A DNA stretch of 64,000 nt from Elysia chlorotica (lineage: Eukaryota > Mollusca > Gastropoda > Plakobranchidae): NCBI GenBank assembly GCA_003991915.1, contig RQTK01000172.1, forward strand, positions 441,006 through 505,005, in the 5' to 3' direction. The notes beneath the pieces were generated by a model, which did no database searches, was not told where the DNA came from, and saw nothing but the letters and a program-made list of their open reading frames with translations. The translations under genes were made by a program, and so were the position numbers. Shown piece after piece: positions 53,177 through 64,000 of this stretch; positions within the stretch are counted from its first letter, which is position 1; the number at the start of each line of letters is the position of its first letter.

Positions 53177-54594
53177 TAACGGCTCTAAAGTCTCAAGCAA
53201 GAAAAAAGGTTACTTTTTTATGTCCATGATCTGCAACTAAACTATATCACGGACGACTGCCAATACTGACGTCTGAAAATCGTAATGTGCTGTTACTTAC
53301 AGACAGAACGTGGATACCAGAACTTCTGTCTCAACCGACCACATGTGAAACAGAACAACAGAAACTGGACAAATTAAAAACGTGCCCAATCGCGAGATCG
53401 AACGGGGGTCTTCAGGAATAGAAATCATGTGCTCTATCATTTAAATCAACTCGGCTATTTAAACCTTTTTTTTTATAGCGGAGAATACAAGGGTATCCAA
53501 AGGGGTACACTTGAGACTTGGCTGGTCACATCGTATAGACACCGACTTAAACAGTATGGTAAAACGCTATGATAAACCATGATCAACTTCTTTTTTTTGG
53601 TATCATGATTATGTTGTCACTCTTAACTTACTAAGCAATGTTTATATAAAGGAATGTGAATTTATATAAAAAAAACACACAAAAAACAACAACAAAACAA
53701 AACAAAAAAAAAACAAAGAAAAAACAACAACAACAAAATGACGGACCGGACGTAAAAGCCAAGAACTCTAATTATCTCTAATCAAGTTAGCAATAGGGTT
53801 GTGTTATACTAATTGATTCGCCTTATTCATTTTTTAAGATCGTCTACCCATTGACACCATGTCTTTTCTGCTTGTTGGACATCTACGACGTTTCCTTACA
53901 GAGTGGAGGAACTTTTTGCGAAAACTCATTCCCAAATAATTATAATATTGGTATCTGATACAACCTTCAGGAATCGGACCCTATGTGTGGAACTCAAACT
54001 GTCACCGTGGGGACCAGCAAGTAGCGGAGAATGCGACAGCTTTTCCCCAGTCCATCGGCCTTGCAGCTTCTTTCAGGTAGGTCTGAAACATATAGGCTAG
54101 CTGGAGTTGTCGACATAATCTCCAATCAGAGCGTAAAATTTAAGCCAAAAAAGTGGAACTAAATTAACGTGTAGTAATCGCTCTTTTGGCTCAAGTTTGG
54201 CAGGTCTAGATACTTCAGTTCAGAATTTGAGGAAATTTAGAGTAAAAATAGTACTGTTGGCGTTTAGGCAAAAAACAACAACAAAAGAAACAAGGAAAAA
54301 CAACAACAAAAAAACGACAACAACAAACGAACAAAACACTTATTAATTGCCCATCTGGGAAAATAAAGAGGCTTGGTTTAAAATATAAATTGAAAGGCAT
54401 AAAAGCTTCACAAAAGGAAATCGGAAACTGTCCGCTCTTTTTCACCCTATCTTCTGCTCCCAACACGTCTTTCCTCTTTCCCAACCGTCCTCCTGAACTT
54501 GAATCGTTTCTCTTGTCAAAGCTATCATCATGATTGGTAAGCTCCCTACCAACATCACCCTTCTTCTACTCAAAGTCCTCCTCCTCCTCCTCCT

Positions 54595-54692
<98 letters not shown>

Positions 54693-56709
54693 ACATCAAC
54701 AACAACAACAACAACAACAATAACAACAAAAACATCATTATCGGCATAATGACCATCCTCACCGTTAACACTACCTGCAACGTTATCGCCACAACCATCA
54801 CCAGTATTTAAAAATACCAATGGACGGCAATGGTCATCCTTAACGCAACCAATTCATTCAGCCCTCAGGTGCTCTTTGACGTAGGCACCGCTGCTTCCAT
54901 AGAGACACGAGGCAAGCACAACGACTTCGTCCGGCGCGGAGTGTACGCTACCCACACGGGCGCGTCCTGCTTCAGCCCCGTCATCAACGTGGCTAGAGAC
55001 CCGAGATGGGGGCGTGTCCAGGTAGGCCCTGTCTGAGAACCACGGAGTTCTATTAATAGCAACATGTGGTGAGAACATACTCTGGGCGTAGGTACAACGT
55101 TGCGGTAGCTCACGGCTTGCCGTAAGCTTTCTTATTCGAAAATGCTTACGACGAGTTGTGTGCTACGACGTTGTACTAAAAGCCCGACCCAGATTGTGTG
55201 CCAGCACGTGACATTATCTTGGGACCTGTCCGCGATATAGCTTAGGGGCTGACGTTGGAGACCACGAAACTAATCTTTACTCTCCTGACTTGTTTTATTT
55301 TATTATTTTTTTAAAATTATTGTTTTAACGTCCCTCGTCAAAATTCACCTACCTAGGCAGCAAAGTTAGGCATGATGGAGGAGCGGGGACTGACATTCAG
55401 AGTTGACTCAGCAAGGCCAGAAACTCATTCAGAATGCTGAAAAACGTTTGGCGGTCATCACAGTACAAAGTCAAGACCAAACTAAGGATAATTATATCAG
55501 AGCTGCGTGCTTGCCACCCTACTATACGGCTCTGAGTGCTGAAGGATGACCCAAAGCGACCTCAACAAACTGTCAACCTTCCATACCAAGAACCTCAGGA
55601 GAATCTTGCGAATATCCTGGCCGGAAACCATTTCCAACCAACACCTACTCGCCCGGTGCAACCAGCTATGCATGGATACCATCATCATGCAAAGGCGATG
55701 GAGATGGCTAGGACATGTCATGCGAAAGGAACAGGGCAACATCACCCGTACAGCCCTTCACTGGACACCGGAGGGGAGAAGAAAGAGGGGCGGCCTAAAA
55801 ACACCTGGAGGCGCACGGTGGAGAGCGAGCTGAAGACCATGAAGCACACGTGGAGTTCGGTGCAAAGGCTGGCCCAGAACAGACAGGAGTGGAGATCCTT
55901 TGTTGCTACCCTACATGCCATGAGGCATAACGGGCATGAGTGAGTGAGTGAGTGTCCCTCGTCAAAAACTAAGCTACATCGCTTACGGGTCCCGGGATTA
56001 AAAATCTGACAAATTGAGTTGATGACGCGCAGAGCAAACTGGGAATACTAGGAGTCCTCTCTGAGCCGTTTGGTTGAGAAGTTCGTTGATTGGTTGATTC
56101 CTTACCGCCCGTCGTCAGCACCTAGGCTTAGGTTGCATGGCTGAAAAGTCCCAAAACAATTTTACGTGTTCGCCCACAGAGAGAAAGCGGGGGTGTCAGG
56201 ACATCTGTTTGGTTGGCTGATTAGTTTGTTAACACCCATCTTCATCCACTATTATAATTTCTCTATAGAGGGAGGGAGAGAATTCTCTCCTTCTCTCCGG
56301 GTTTAACGTCTCCTAGGTTCCCCTGGGGGATCCTATACGGTGATACACTATTATAATTGTTATGTTGCTGGCAAGTTATATGACTGTCCCCCCTGTTATT
56401 TAAAACATCTTGCTTAATTTTGCAGGAAACCTATGGCGAAGATCCGTATATGAGTGGAGAGCTAGCAGCCAATTTTCTCAGGGGGCTCCATGGTAGGTTG
56501 ACTGCAGTGTGAACTGCATTGTAATACAGTGTACATATTAGTATTTATAATTTTATTTGTGTGCTCTAACCAGAAAGCAGTTTATCACTCGTTCTCCTCT
56601 ATCCACCATATATCATCGAATGTATTTCTCTCTCCCTGTCTCTCTCTCTCTCTCTGACTGTCTACCTGTCTGCCCCCCCCCCTCTCATACTCTGTCTGTC
56701 CCTCTCCCT

Positions 56710-56759
<50 letters not shown>

Positions 56760-57887
56760 AATACAGCCTTTCCCCTCTTTCTATTGCGCTAGTATAATCT
56801 TCCTTTTATTTCCTCATGTCTCTCACGCTTTGTCTAATCGGTTTGTATATGAATACAATCTGTTATTGTATCTAATTATGCCTGTCTCTCTATGTGTGTT
56901 TCTGCCCCTTAATTGTCTGTACTAGAGAAGAGACAATAATTTGTGTAATTCCGTGTACAGTCGAGTCATCGAGGTTTCCAACTTTCCATGTATGACAACA
57001 GAGTAGACTTATTTTTCCTGAGTATAATGGGATCCCAAATGACAATCTAGAGATCTTTCACCATGAGCTAGATACTGATTTATCAAACACATTTTTATGC
57101 CAATGTCAAAACTCAAACATGCCAGCCATCTAGCGCCGTGTGATGACTTCCTCTATTCCAGGTGACCATCCCAGGTTTGTGCGTGTGACAGGAGGGTGTC
57201 TTCACGTTGACGCCTACAGTGGACCAGACAATGTTCCAGTGCGCAGGTTCAGCTTCAACGCTAATGCAAGTGATCTTTTTTTGTTGTTGAAATTACAATG
57301 TAAGCCTACAATACAGTACAATAATTATTGTGCATAACTCATGACTCTTCGCGCCTGTAAAAAATACGCTGTATATGTTTCAGGACACTTTTGGCTTTAA
57401 ATATAATAGTGAATAATAAGGCACAGTTTCCAGTGACATAAGTGAACATAAGAAAATGTTTTTGTTTTTTAAAGTATCATCTTTGTATTTAAAATCATAT
57501 AAAGTCCATAAAATGAAAGTATGGAGTAAATTCAAATTCATTAAGGGATTCCTAGCAGTGGGTTTTAAAATCACACAGCGTTTTCTGGCGGAGGGGGAGG
57601 GGACATGTCTCTTAATTTTACTGATCTGTGCTGATTTAAGCTTATTCCAGGTTACAGAGGAGGACCTCCATATGACTTTCTTGCCTGGCTTTAAGCGCTG
57701 CGTGCAGGCAGGGACTTTCAGCTTTATGTGCAGTTACAACAGGTGAGTTGGTTTCTCACGTTTAACGTTAGCAACTTGACAATACAGAGCATTGCCTCCT
57801 GAGGCTTCTAGCATCGACCCCGCCCCATTTCAAAATAACGAGAAAGAAAATAAGTAAGTGTTGTTCTTTAGCTGTCAGTCTGTCTCT

Positions 57888-57940
<53 letters not shown>

Positions 57941-57979
57941 GTTTGTCTGTTTAACGTGTTTTAAGTTCCTATCTCTTCA

Positions 57980-58024
<45 letters not shown>

Positions 58025-58087
58025 GTCTTTTAAGTTCCCTAATCTCCATCTTCTCTTTCTCTCTCTCTCTCCTAGATACTCTACATC

Positions 58088-58142
<55 letters not shown>

Positions 58143-58787
58143 CAGCATCAACGGAGTCCCAGCCTGCGCCAACAAGAAGATTCTGACCGACGTTCTCCGC
58201 CAGGACTGGAAGTTCCGAGGCTACGTGGTCAGCGACGAAGGCGCCATCGAGTACTTGCTCACTAAAGGCACACTATCCAAGGACATAAATGAACATAAGA
58301 AAATGTTTTTGTTTTTTAAAGTATCATCTTTGTATGTAAAATTAAATAAAGTCCATAAAATGAAAGTATGGAGTAAATTCAAATTCATTAAGGGATTCCT
58401 AGCAGTGGGTTTTAAAATCACACAGCGTTTTCTGGCGGAGGGGAGGGGACATGTCTCTTAATTTTACTGAGCTGTGCTGATTTATTCCAGGTTACAGAGG
58501 AGGACCTCCATATGACTTTCTTGCCTGGCTTTAAGCGCTGCGTGCAGGCAGGGACTTTCAGCTTTATGTGCAGTTACAACAGGTGAGTTGGTTTCTCACG
58601 TTTAACGTTAGCAACTTGACAATACAGAGCATTGCCTCCTGAGGCTTCTAGCATCGCCCCCGCCCCTTTTCAAAATAATGAGATTAACAATAAGTAATTG
58701 TTGTTCTTTAGCAATGCTGTCTGCCTCTGTCTCTTTTCTCTCTGATTACCTCTGTTTAACGTGTTTTAGGTTCCCCAGATGCTCTAA

Positions 58788-58829
<42 letters not shown>

Positions 58830-59066
58830 GGGTCACGGTGGTCCTGGGGTAGAACATCGGCTTCCGACGCAAAAGGTTCGGGTTCGAGCCCTGTCGATTG
58901 CGCTCCCTACTGGTTGTCAGTTTAATGTGACCGGCTGAGTCATGGTATCCCCGCCCTGTCTCGTGTGTGGCAGCACATAAAATTGTCAGACGTCAGTTTT
59001 GGGCTCCGTCCACAATATAGCCTTTATAGTGCTGATTTTGGACGTCAAACCAACTCAACTACTCAA

Positions 59067-59104
<38 letters not shown>

Positions 59105-59136
59105 ACGTGTGTCAAGTCCCCTAGATACTCTACATC

Positions 59137-59185
<49 letters not shown>

Positions 59186-60804
59186 GCATCAACGGAGTCC
59201 CAGCCTGCGCCAACAAGAAGATTCTGACCGACGTTCTCCGCCAGGACTGGAAGTTCCGAGGCTACGTGGTCAGCGACGAGGGCGCCATCGAGTACTTGCT
59301 CACTGACCACAAGTACGTCACGAGCATGGTGGACGCAGCGGCCGCAGGGGTGCAGGCGGGATGCAACCTGGAGCTCAGTGACAACCTGGTCCAGCCGGCC
59401 TACCTTTCCATCGGTTAGATCTTCATCTATTTAATAATAATAGATCGGTGGTATTTACAGTGATGCCAATTTTCCGTAAATGCAAAGATTTTCAGTAAAA
59501 AAATGGTAGGTCACAGTCGGTAAAGATGTTTTAAGAGGTTATGTTTATACATTCAATATGCTATTCTGATATACGCGAGAGGTTCATTAAACTTATGAGT
59601 TGGCACCACTGTTTTGATAATGTTTTTAATAGTTTTTATACCATCTGGTCCAGCCAGCCTACCTTTCCATTGCTTTGATGTTCATCCGTTATTAGGTTTG
59701 GTGATAGTTTTATTGTTTACATAGTTGTAATACAATCTGATTAAATGCTTAGAACGACAAAAACAAAAACAAAACAACGCAAAGTTTGACACATATAGGT
59801 AGATTTTAATCTATGGTTTTCTTTGTGCTGAAACTGAACTCCTGGCGCTGGGTATCTCAATTGTTTGACGGGTGCGGCAGCCTTAGAGTAGAGCATCGGC
59901 TTCCAACGCAGGAGGTCCGTGGTTCAATTTCGCCCCCTACTGTTTGGGAAGGTGTCAGTTTAATGTGATCGGCTGAGACGGAGTCGTGGAATCCCTTCCC
60001 TGTCTCGTGTGTGGCAGCACATAAAATTGTCAGACGTCGGTCTTGGGGCCCGTCCACAATATAGCCTATATAGTGCTGACGTTGGTCGTTAAACCAACTC
60101 AACTACATCCCTATTGGTTAGTGCTGTGGGTGGAGAAAAGGAGGCTCGCGACTCAGCAGATGCCGCCACCTCTTTACAAATCTTCGGGACTTAGAGGACG
60201 TAAACTTATGAAAGGTTACATTTGATGCTGAAGTGTTTACGTGTAAGCTACTGTAAATAACATGTAAACTAATTTTAATACCGACCACCTAAACCAATCC
60301 CTATCTTTCTAAATTAACGAATGGTCTACCCACCGCCGAAACAAATGTATACGGATGATCACATAACTGATGATGTATTATCATAATAATTCGTTTCAGT
60401 GGATGCCGTAAAACAGGGGAAACTGAACGAGAGTCTGGTCAGAGAAAGAGTCAAGCCACTCTTCTACACGCGAATGCGCCTTGGACAGTTCGATCCACCA
60501 GAGAATAACCCTTTCTCAAGGTAAATCTTGACAGAGATGTCTTACTGTCATTGTTCCTTGATAGTAATATTTTTACAGGTTACAAACGCTTTACAAAGTT
60601 AGGCTTCTCTTGTAACGCAATCAATGAAAGTTCATAAATAAATGTATCAAGCATACTGCTTTAAAATGCGCAATTAAACCGTAGTTGTCAATGTCAGTTA
60701 GTTATAGCAATAACAAAAAACCCAACAACAACAACAACAACAACAATAACAACAACAACAACAACAATAACAACAATGGCAACAACAACAACAACAACAA
60801 CAAT

Positions 60805-60857
<53 letters not shown>

Positions 60858-63634
60858 ACAAAACAACAAAAATAGACTGCAACAAAAAAAAAACAAACAC
60901 CCAGCAACAACATCACCACGACCAAAGACTACCGACACCAACACAACAGCAACAACAAGGAAAACAATAACGAATCTTTGTGCACTATTCGTAAGCTCAC
61001 ACATGTATGTACCTCCATGAACATTGTTCTAGGTTTAGTGATTATATGAATTACATAAAGTTACCATTCTTCTTTTTGATCGCCAGGCTCAATTCTAGCG
61101 TTGTGGAAACACCGGAACATCAGGCAAAAGCTGTAGAGGTGGCTGCAAAATCCTTTGTACTCCTCAAGAACCTGAACAACGCCCTGCCCCTGGTACCATC
61201 AAAGTACAGCCATGTGGCGGTAAGCAGATAATAGTTAAACTTTTAGTGGCTCTCTTGGCAGAGTTCTCTTCTCTTCAGCTTCTCGATCTAACACAAAAAC
61301 ATTATCATAAACTTTGCATGATGTTTTTCTCTTCAGCTTCTCGATTTTTCTATCTAACACAAACACATTATCATAAACTTTGCATGATGTAAATATAATA
61401 TTGTTTGAATTCTAACCCCAAGTAATATTTTTGTTTTGACGGGGCAAAAGGGAATATATGAATTTTCAGGCTTTTCCGAGAATGGCTAGTTTTCACATCT
61501 GACTGTTATGTAGGGTCACGGTTTAACTATAAATATTTAGCCCTTAAACACAAAAGCCATGAAAATACAGTATGTTAACAAGAAATAGGAATTAGAAATG
61601 CATAATTGATATCTTGGATTAAGACTTAAGCCCTCTATTTCCACAAAAGGTATCACACTTTTTCTTGCCTACATAAAGTCAAAGCACTAATCTTACCGCA
61701 TATTGCTTCTTTAAAAAAAAAACATGTTCAGGTAATCGGGCCAATGGCAGATGAATATGACCAGATATTTGGAAATCTTCCACCAATTCAAGACAGAAGT
61801 TTTAGCAAAACACCACTAGAAGGACTGCAAGATGTTTTCAAGTATATACACTTTAACAGAGTTTGTAAGGCGAGGTCCAAGTGTGTTTCATATAACGCTA
61901 CTTTAGCGAGGGACACGATAAAAGACAAAGAGTTAATTATTGCCATCTTTGGGACAGGTAGGTAGCAGCAAAATGATCCTTTTTTATTTAACACGGAAGA
62001 CTAATGACTAATCAGTGAAAATATTTATTCTTCATACAATCAGTGAAAATATTTACTCTTCATACAATCAGTGAAAATATTTATTCTTCATACAATCAGT
62101 GAAAATATTTGTTCTTCATACACAATTCTTATTTATCATGGCACTGTAAAGCTATAACAATAAGGTTTTGTTGGTAGAATAATAATTTTTACATTACGCG
62201 ATTTATAATGAGGATTCTGATACCCCCCCCCCCTTTTTTATTTTAGGAATCTATATTTGCAAGTGTAAAGCGATCACTTCTGAAAATTTTTCATATAAAG
62301 CATCACACAAAAATAAAATTAGCGTAGCTAAGATAGATTAAGTTCATGAAAATAGTACTGTGTTTTCAGGTAGATTTTCCTTCTCTTTAAAAATATATTG
62401 TACAATTATGTAAATACAGTACAATTTTCTTTATTTTCAAAGTATTTTACTTGGTGTTTTCGCCAATTCGTAATCTGTATTGGCTGATCAGAAACGAAAA
62501 TCCCACAGTTTATCTCTTCTGTTTTTTTTTCTTCTTATTTCTTCTAAGTACCGGTATTAGAAAGTTGGCATTCGTTTTTTTTCTTCTTTTCAAAACTAGG
62601 ACAACTAGTGGAAAAAGAAGCCAACGACCGCCATGATACAAACATGCCAGGCAAACAGCAGGAACTTCTCCAAGATATTATGAATAACAGTGAGCATTAG
62701 AATAAAATGTTATTGTGTAGATTATTAACATATCTTTTGTCTCTTATCGTGTTCAAATTAGATACATAATTATTTTTGTAGACCAATTACATTATTTCAT
62801 TTTGTAGATATGTGAAAAAAATTGATTAGTTGCATATTTCGCATTGATTAATTACATATCATTTGTAGAATAATTACATATCTTGTGTAGATGTGTCTCT
62901 TATCTTGTTGAACTAAATTACATAATTGTTTTGGTAGATTAATTATATTATTTTGGTAGATTAATTATGTATCAATTCGATCCCCTTGCATATCAATGAT
63001 ATTTAAACTTGGAACCATCATCTCAGACACAAACAACTTTAACAGCCGGGTTTGTGTTTTGCCCCCTTCATCTAAGATTGTACGTCCCGCACACATGTAC
63101 ATAATATATACTCGCAACAACTTAAACTAGTAAATCAGCGCTTCATTTTATGTTTCCAATAGTACACGGTTCCCTTCTGAGTTTTAAATTGATAAAAAGA
63201 GTTATTTTAAGTTTAATTGTGGAGTTATCATTGCTTTCCTTCTGGGAATGAGTTGGAGAACACTCAATAATGCCAATACATGTATCATTACCGACTCTTT
63301 AAAAAGAAATAATATAGCATTTTTTGAAAAGAATAATCAAGGAGGGAAAACCCCCCTCAACAAACTAACATATAACAAAACAAAAGCAATATAACCTTCA
63401 TCCCATTACCCAGAGGGTGGTGCCAAACTTGTCCTGATTCTCATGAATGCCGGTCCGCTGAATGTGACGTTCGCTGATGAGTCGAGCAAAGTAGACGCCA
63501 TCTTGGAGTGCTTCTTTCCGGGCCAAGCCACAGGGGAGGCAATCAAGAAAGTAATAACCAATGAAGGCGGGAAGTGGTCACCAGCGGGAAGACTGCCCAC
63601 CACCTGGTACAAATATGCAGATCAAGTAAGCATA

Positions 63635-63692
<58 letters not shown>

Positions 63693-64000
63693 CCCCCTAC
63701 CCCGCCCTTGAAAATGAAAACTTAAAAACACAAAAACAGCTATCCCGGTTAATAGAGGGCCTTTTGTTTTGATCCACCGACTAGACCAATATGTGACTGA
63801 TTTCAATGCTTTGAAAAACATAGTTAAACGTTCTGCAGGTTCAGCTGCACATTTTCAATTTTAGTATACGTTCACTTTTTTTTATTTTTAAGACCTCTTT
63901 TACTAACATAAAAATACGTTAAATTAAATCTTTTTTTTTTTTAATTCAGATCCCACCCATGGTAAACTACTCCATGCAAGGAAGGACATATAGGTATCTG
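52335..64000 (+). CDS. Secreted GH3 beta-xylosidase-like glycosidase (3' end outside window)
   Basis: This is a glycoside hydrolase family 3 protein of the beta-D-xylosidase type, expected to cleave terminal beta-xylosyl or related sugars, probably secreted. Exons: 52335-52740, 53971-54076, 54862-55021, 56426-56492, 57162-57265, 57651-57742 (or twin 58491-58582), 59187-59413, 60400-60520, 61087-61219, 61732-61957, 62600-62689, 63414-63625, 63950 onward. About 665 residues are seen; the C-terminal part is missing. Residues 17-36 are a hydrophobic signal segment ('[17 protein letters not shown]'). Family marks: '[21 protein letters not shown]', here shortened to '[17 protein letters not shown]'; '[15 protein letters not shown]'; 'KHNDF' with '[15 protein letters not shown]'; 'ETYGEDPY'; '[17 protein letters not shown]'; nucleophile region '[10 protein letters not shown]' (about D342); '[13 protein letters not shown]'. 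Intron 5 has a GC donor. Exons 6 and 7 lie in a tandem duplication. Substrate specificity is not proven. Confidence 0.9.
52780..53172 (+). repeat. CT/CTGT compound microsatellite
   Basis: Nearly 400 bases of (CT)n and (CTGT)n directly after the first GH3 exon donor. The long open frames through it are compositional. Confidence 0.95.
53225..53465 (-). repeat. SINE copy, reverse orientation
   Basis: The plus strand has complements of the 3' blocks ('acggacgactgcc', 'tgacgtctgaaaatcg'), then 'gtgctgttacttacag', 'tctgtctcaaccgacc' and a reversed B-box-like 'gatcgaacgggggtc' near 53396. It lies in GH3 intron 1 and is diverged. Confidence 0.6.
54575..54725 (+). repeat. (ATC)n and (CAA)n microsatellite
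   Basis: About 36 ATC units followed by CAA/TAA units in GH3 intron 2, about 140 bases before exon 3. Confidence 0.95.
55092..55176. repeat. Imperfect foldback (hairpin) sequence
   Basis: The left arm begins 'gtacaacgttgcggtagc' at 55092 and the right arm ends 'gctacgacgttgtac' at 55176, which is its approximate reverse complement. A second inner pair ('cgtaagc' with 'gcttacg') extends the stem around a loop near 55128-55140. It is followed by a SINE 3' end (55185-55270). Confidence 0.6.
55185..55270 (+). repeat. SINE 3' end fragment
   Basis: Blocks 'gtgtgccagcacgtgac', 'cttgggacctgtccgcg' and 'gctgacgttggagacc' match the 3' half of the family. No head is visible; the foldback element precedes it. 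Confidence 0.6.
55330..55967 (+). mobile_element. 5'-truncated LINE insertion with 14-bp target duplication
   Basis: The identical 14-mer 'gtccctcgtcaaaa' at 55330-55343 and 55954-55967 brackets about 610 bases that end in a GAGT-repeat tail. The inside encodes the C-terminal part of a non-LTR retrotransposon reverse transcriptase: '[19 protein letters not shown]', '[20 protein letters not shown]', then after a frameshift near 55790 '[16 protein letters not shown]' and '[13 protein letters not shown]'. The motif set resembles RTE-type elements, though the clade is not certain. It lies in GH3 intron 3, sense orientation. The perfect target duplication implies a fairly recent insertion. Confidence 0.9.
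56090..56215 (-). repeat. Diverged SINE 3' portion, reverse orientation
   Basis: The reverse complement has 'cacgtaaaattgttttggga' and 'gtgctgacgacgggcggt', with spacing like the SINE 3' half. Low similarity. Confidence 0.4.
56625..56760 (+). repeat. CT-rich microsatellite
   Basis: (CT)n interrupted by CTGT and C-runs, in GH3 intron 4. Confidence 0.9.
57885..58143 (+). repeat. (CT)n arrays before exon 7 copy A
   Basis: Three CT arrays; the last runs directly into the acceptor TCCAG at 58141-58145. Confidence 0.93.
58828..59067 (+). repeat. Young SINE copy inside a CT array
   Basis: A full copy: head 'gggtcacggtggtcctgggg', B-box-like 'gggttcgagccc', 'gtgtgtggcagcacataa', 'gctccgtccacaatatagcc', 'ggacgtcaaaccaactcaac'. 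It is flanked on both sides by (CT)n (58788-58827 and 59071-59103), so it inserted into the CT microsatellite. The equivalent site in block A has no SINE. Confidence 0.9.
59868..60105 (+). repeat. SINE copy in GH3 intron 7
   Basis: Blocks 'gtagagcatcggcttccaac', 'ccctactgtttgggaagg', 'gtgtgtggcagcacataaa', 'cttggggcccgtccacaata' and 'gtcgttaaaccaactcaac'. The B-box region is partly deleted ('ggttcaatttcg'). Confidence 0.85.
60720..60860 (+). repeat. (CAA)n microsatellite
   Basis: About 45 CAA units with occasional TAA, in GH3 intron 8. Confidence 0.95.
61268..61390 (+). repeat. Tandem duplication of about 60 bp
   Basis: A segment starting 'ttctcttcagcttctcg' and ending 'aactttgcatgatg' occurs twice in succession (about 61268-61323 and 61328-61390), the second with a short insertion. 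GH3 intron 9. Confidence 0.9.
62011..62122 (+). repeat. 28-bp tandem repeat, four copies
   Basis: A 28-base unit containing 'cagtgaaaatattta' starts at 62013, 62041, 62069 and 62097. The copies are adjacent with no unique spacers. GH3 intron 10. Confidence 0.95.
63638..63690 (+). repeat. (CT)n microsatellite
   Basis: About 25 CT units right after the donor of GH3 exon 12, at 63626. Confidence 0.95.

Larger units (their letters stand above)
57416..59290 (+). repeat. Tandem duplication across GH3 exons 6-7
   Basis: Block A (about 57416-58263) and block B (about 58264-59290) are colinear. Each has an exon 6 copy (57651-57742 and 58491-58582, 92 nt, same splice sites) and CT-rich intron. Block A's exon 7 copy begins at 58146 with an intact acceptor but is cut at the junction near 58263: it has no donor and reads in frame into intron-like sequence to a stop at 58459-58461. 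Block B's exon 7 (59187-59413) is complete. Block B also has a SINE that block A lacks. Confidence 0.93.

Noticed and set aside
52740-53240. Extension of the first GH3 exon through the CT repeat to 53240
   Set aside because: The open frame continues past the donor at 52741 into Ser/Leu/Cys repeats; splicing to 53971 restores the conserved GH3 sequence in phase.
55536-55943. A host gene encoded by the open frame here
   Set aside because: The sequence is a reverse transcriptase C-terminus bracketed by a target-site duplication, so it is a LINE insertion.
62011-62122. CRISPR-like 28-bp repeats
   Set aside because: The units are directly adjacent with no spacers, and the context is a eukaryotic intron.

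Overview
The window is animal nuclear DNA: AT-rich, with small exons, GT-AG introns, abundant microsatellites, tRNA-like SINE copies and degraded LINE fragments. Protein similarity and repeat style suggest a lophotrochozoan, most likely a gastropod mollusc. That placement is inferred, not demonstrated. Exon models below were built by hand from reading frame, splice dinucleotides and phase continuity.

Layout. (1) 1-1978: upstream DNA with SINE pieces. (2) 1979-30508, + strand: a complete 41-exon gene for the eIF2-alpha kinase GCN2 (EIF2AK4), about 1785 residues, with RWD, pseudokinase, kinase, HisRS-like and C-terminal regions all in order. (3) 30509-38204: convergent intergenic and 3'UTR DNA. 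(4) 49280 down to 38205, - strand: serine/threonine phosphatase 5 (PPP5C), 14 exons, about 501 residues. (5) 49281-52334: a divergent intergenic region full of microsatellites, with a 144-base assembly gap. (6) 52335 to the window end, + strand: a secreted glycoside hydrolase family 3 protein of the beta-xylosidase type, 13 exons seen, 3' end outside the window.

The most unusual property is that all three genes carry local tandem duplications that include exons. PPP5C has two copies of a four-exon catalytic cassette. GCN2 has a duplicated acceptor plus exon start, and a 1.5 kb duplication with one whole duplicate exon and a 123-bp array of exon-end/donor units. The GH3 gene has a 0.85-1.0 kb duplication with one intact and one broken duplicate exon. 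In PPP5C and GH3, reading phase means the two copies cannot be spliced in series without an early stop. These are either real duplications giving alternative exons, or unmerged haplotypes in the assembly.

GCN2 senses uncharged tRNA and stalled ribosomes and phosphorylates eIF2-alpha. PP5 is an Hsp90-associated phosphatase. The GH3 protein is a probable secreted glycan hydrolase. Nothing in the sequence ties the three into one pathway, and I found no clearly new multi-gene system. The duplication pattern is what deserves follow-up.
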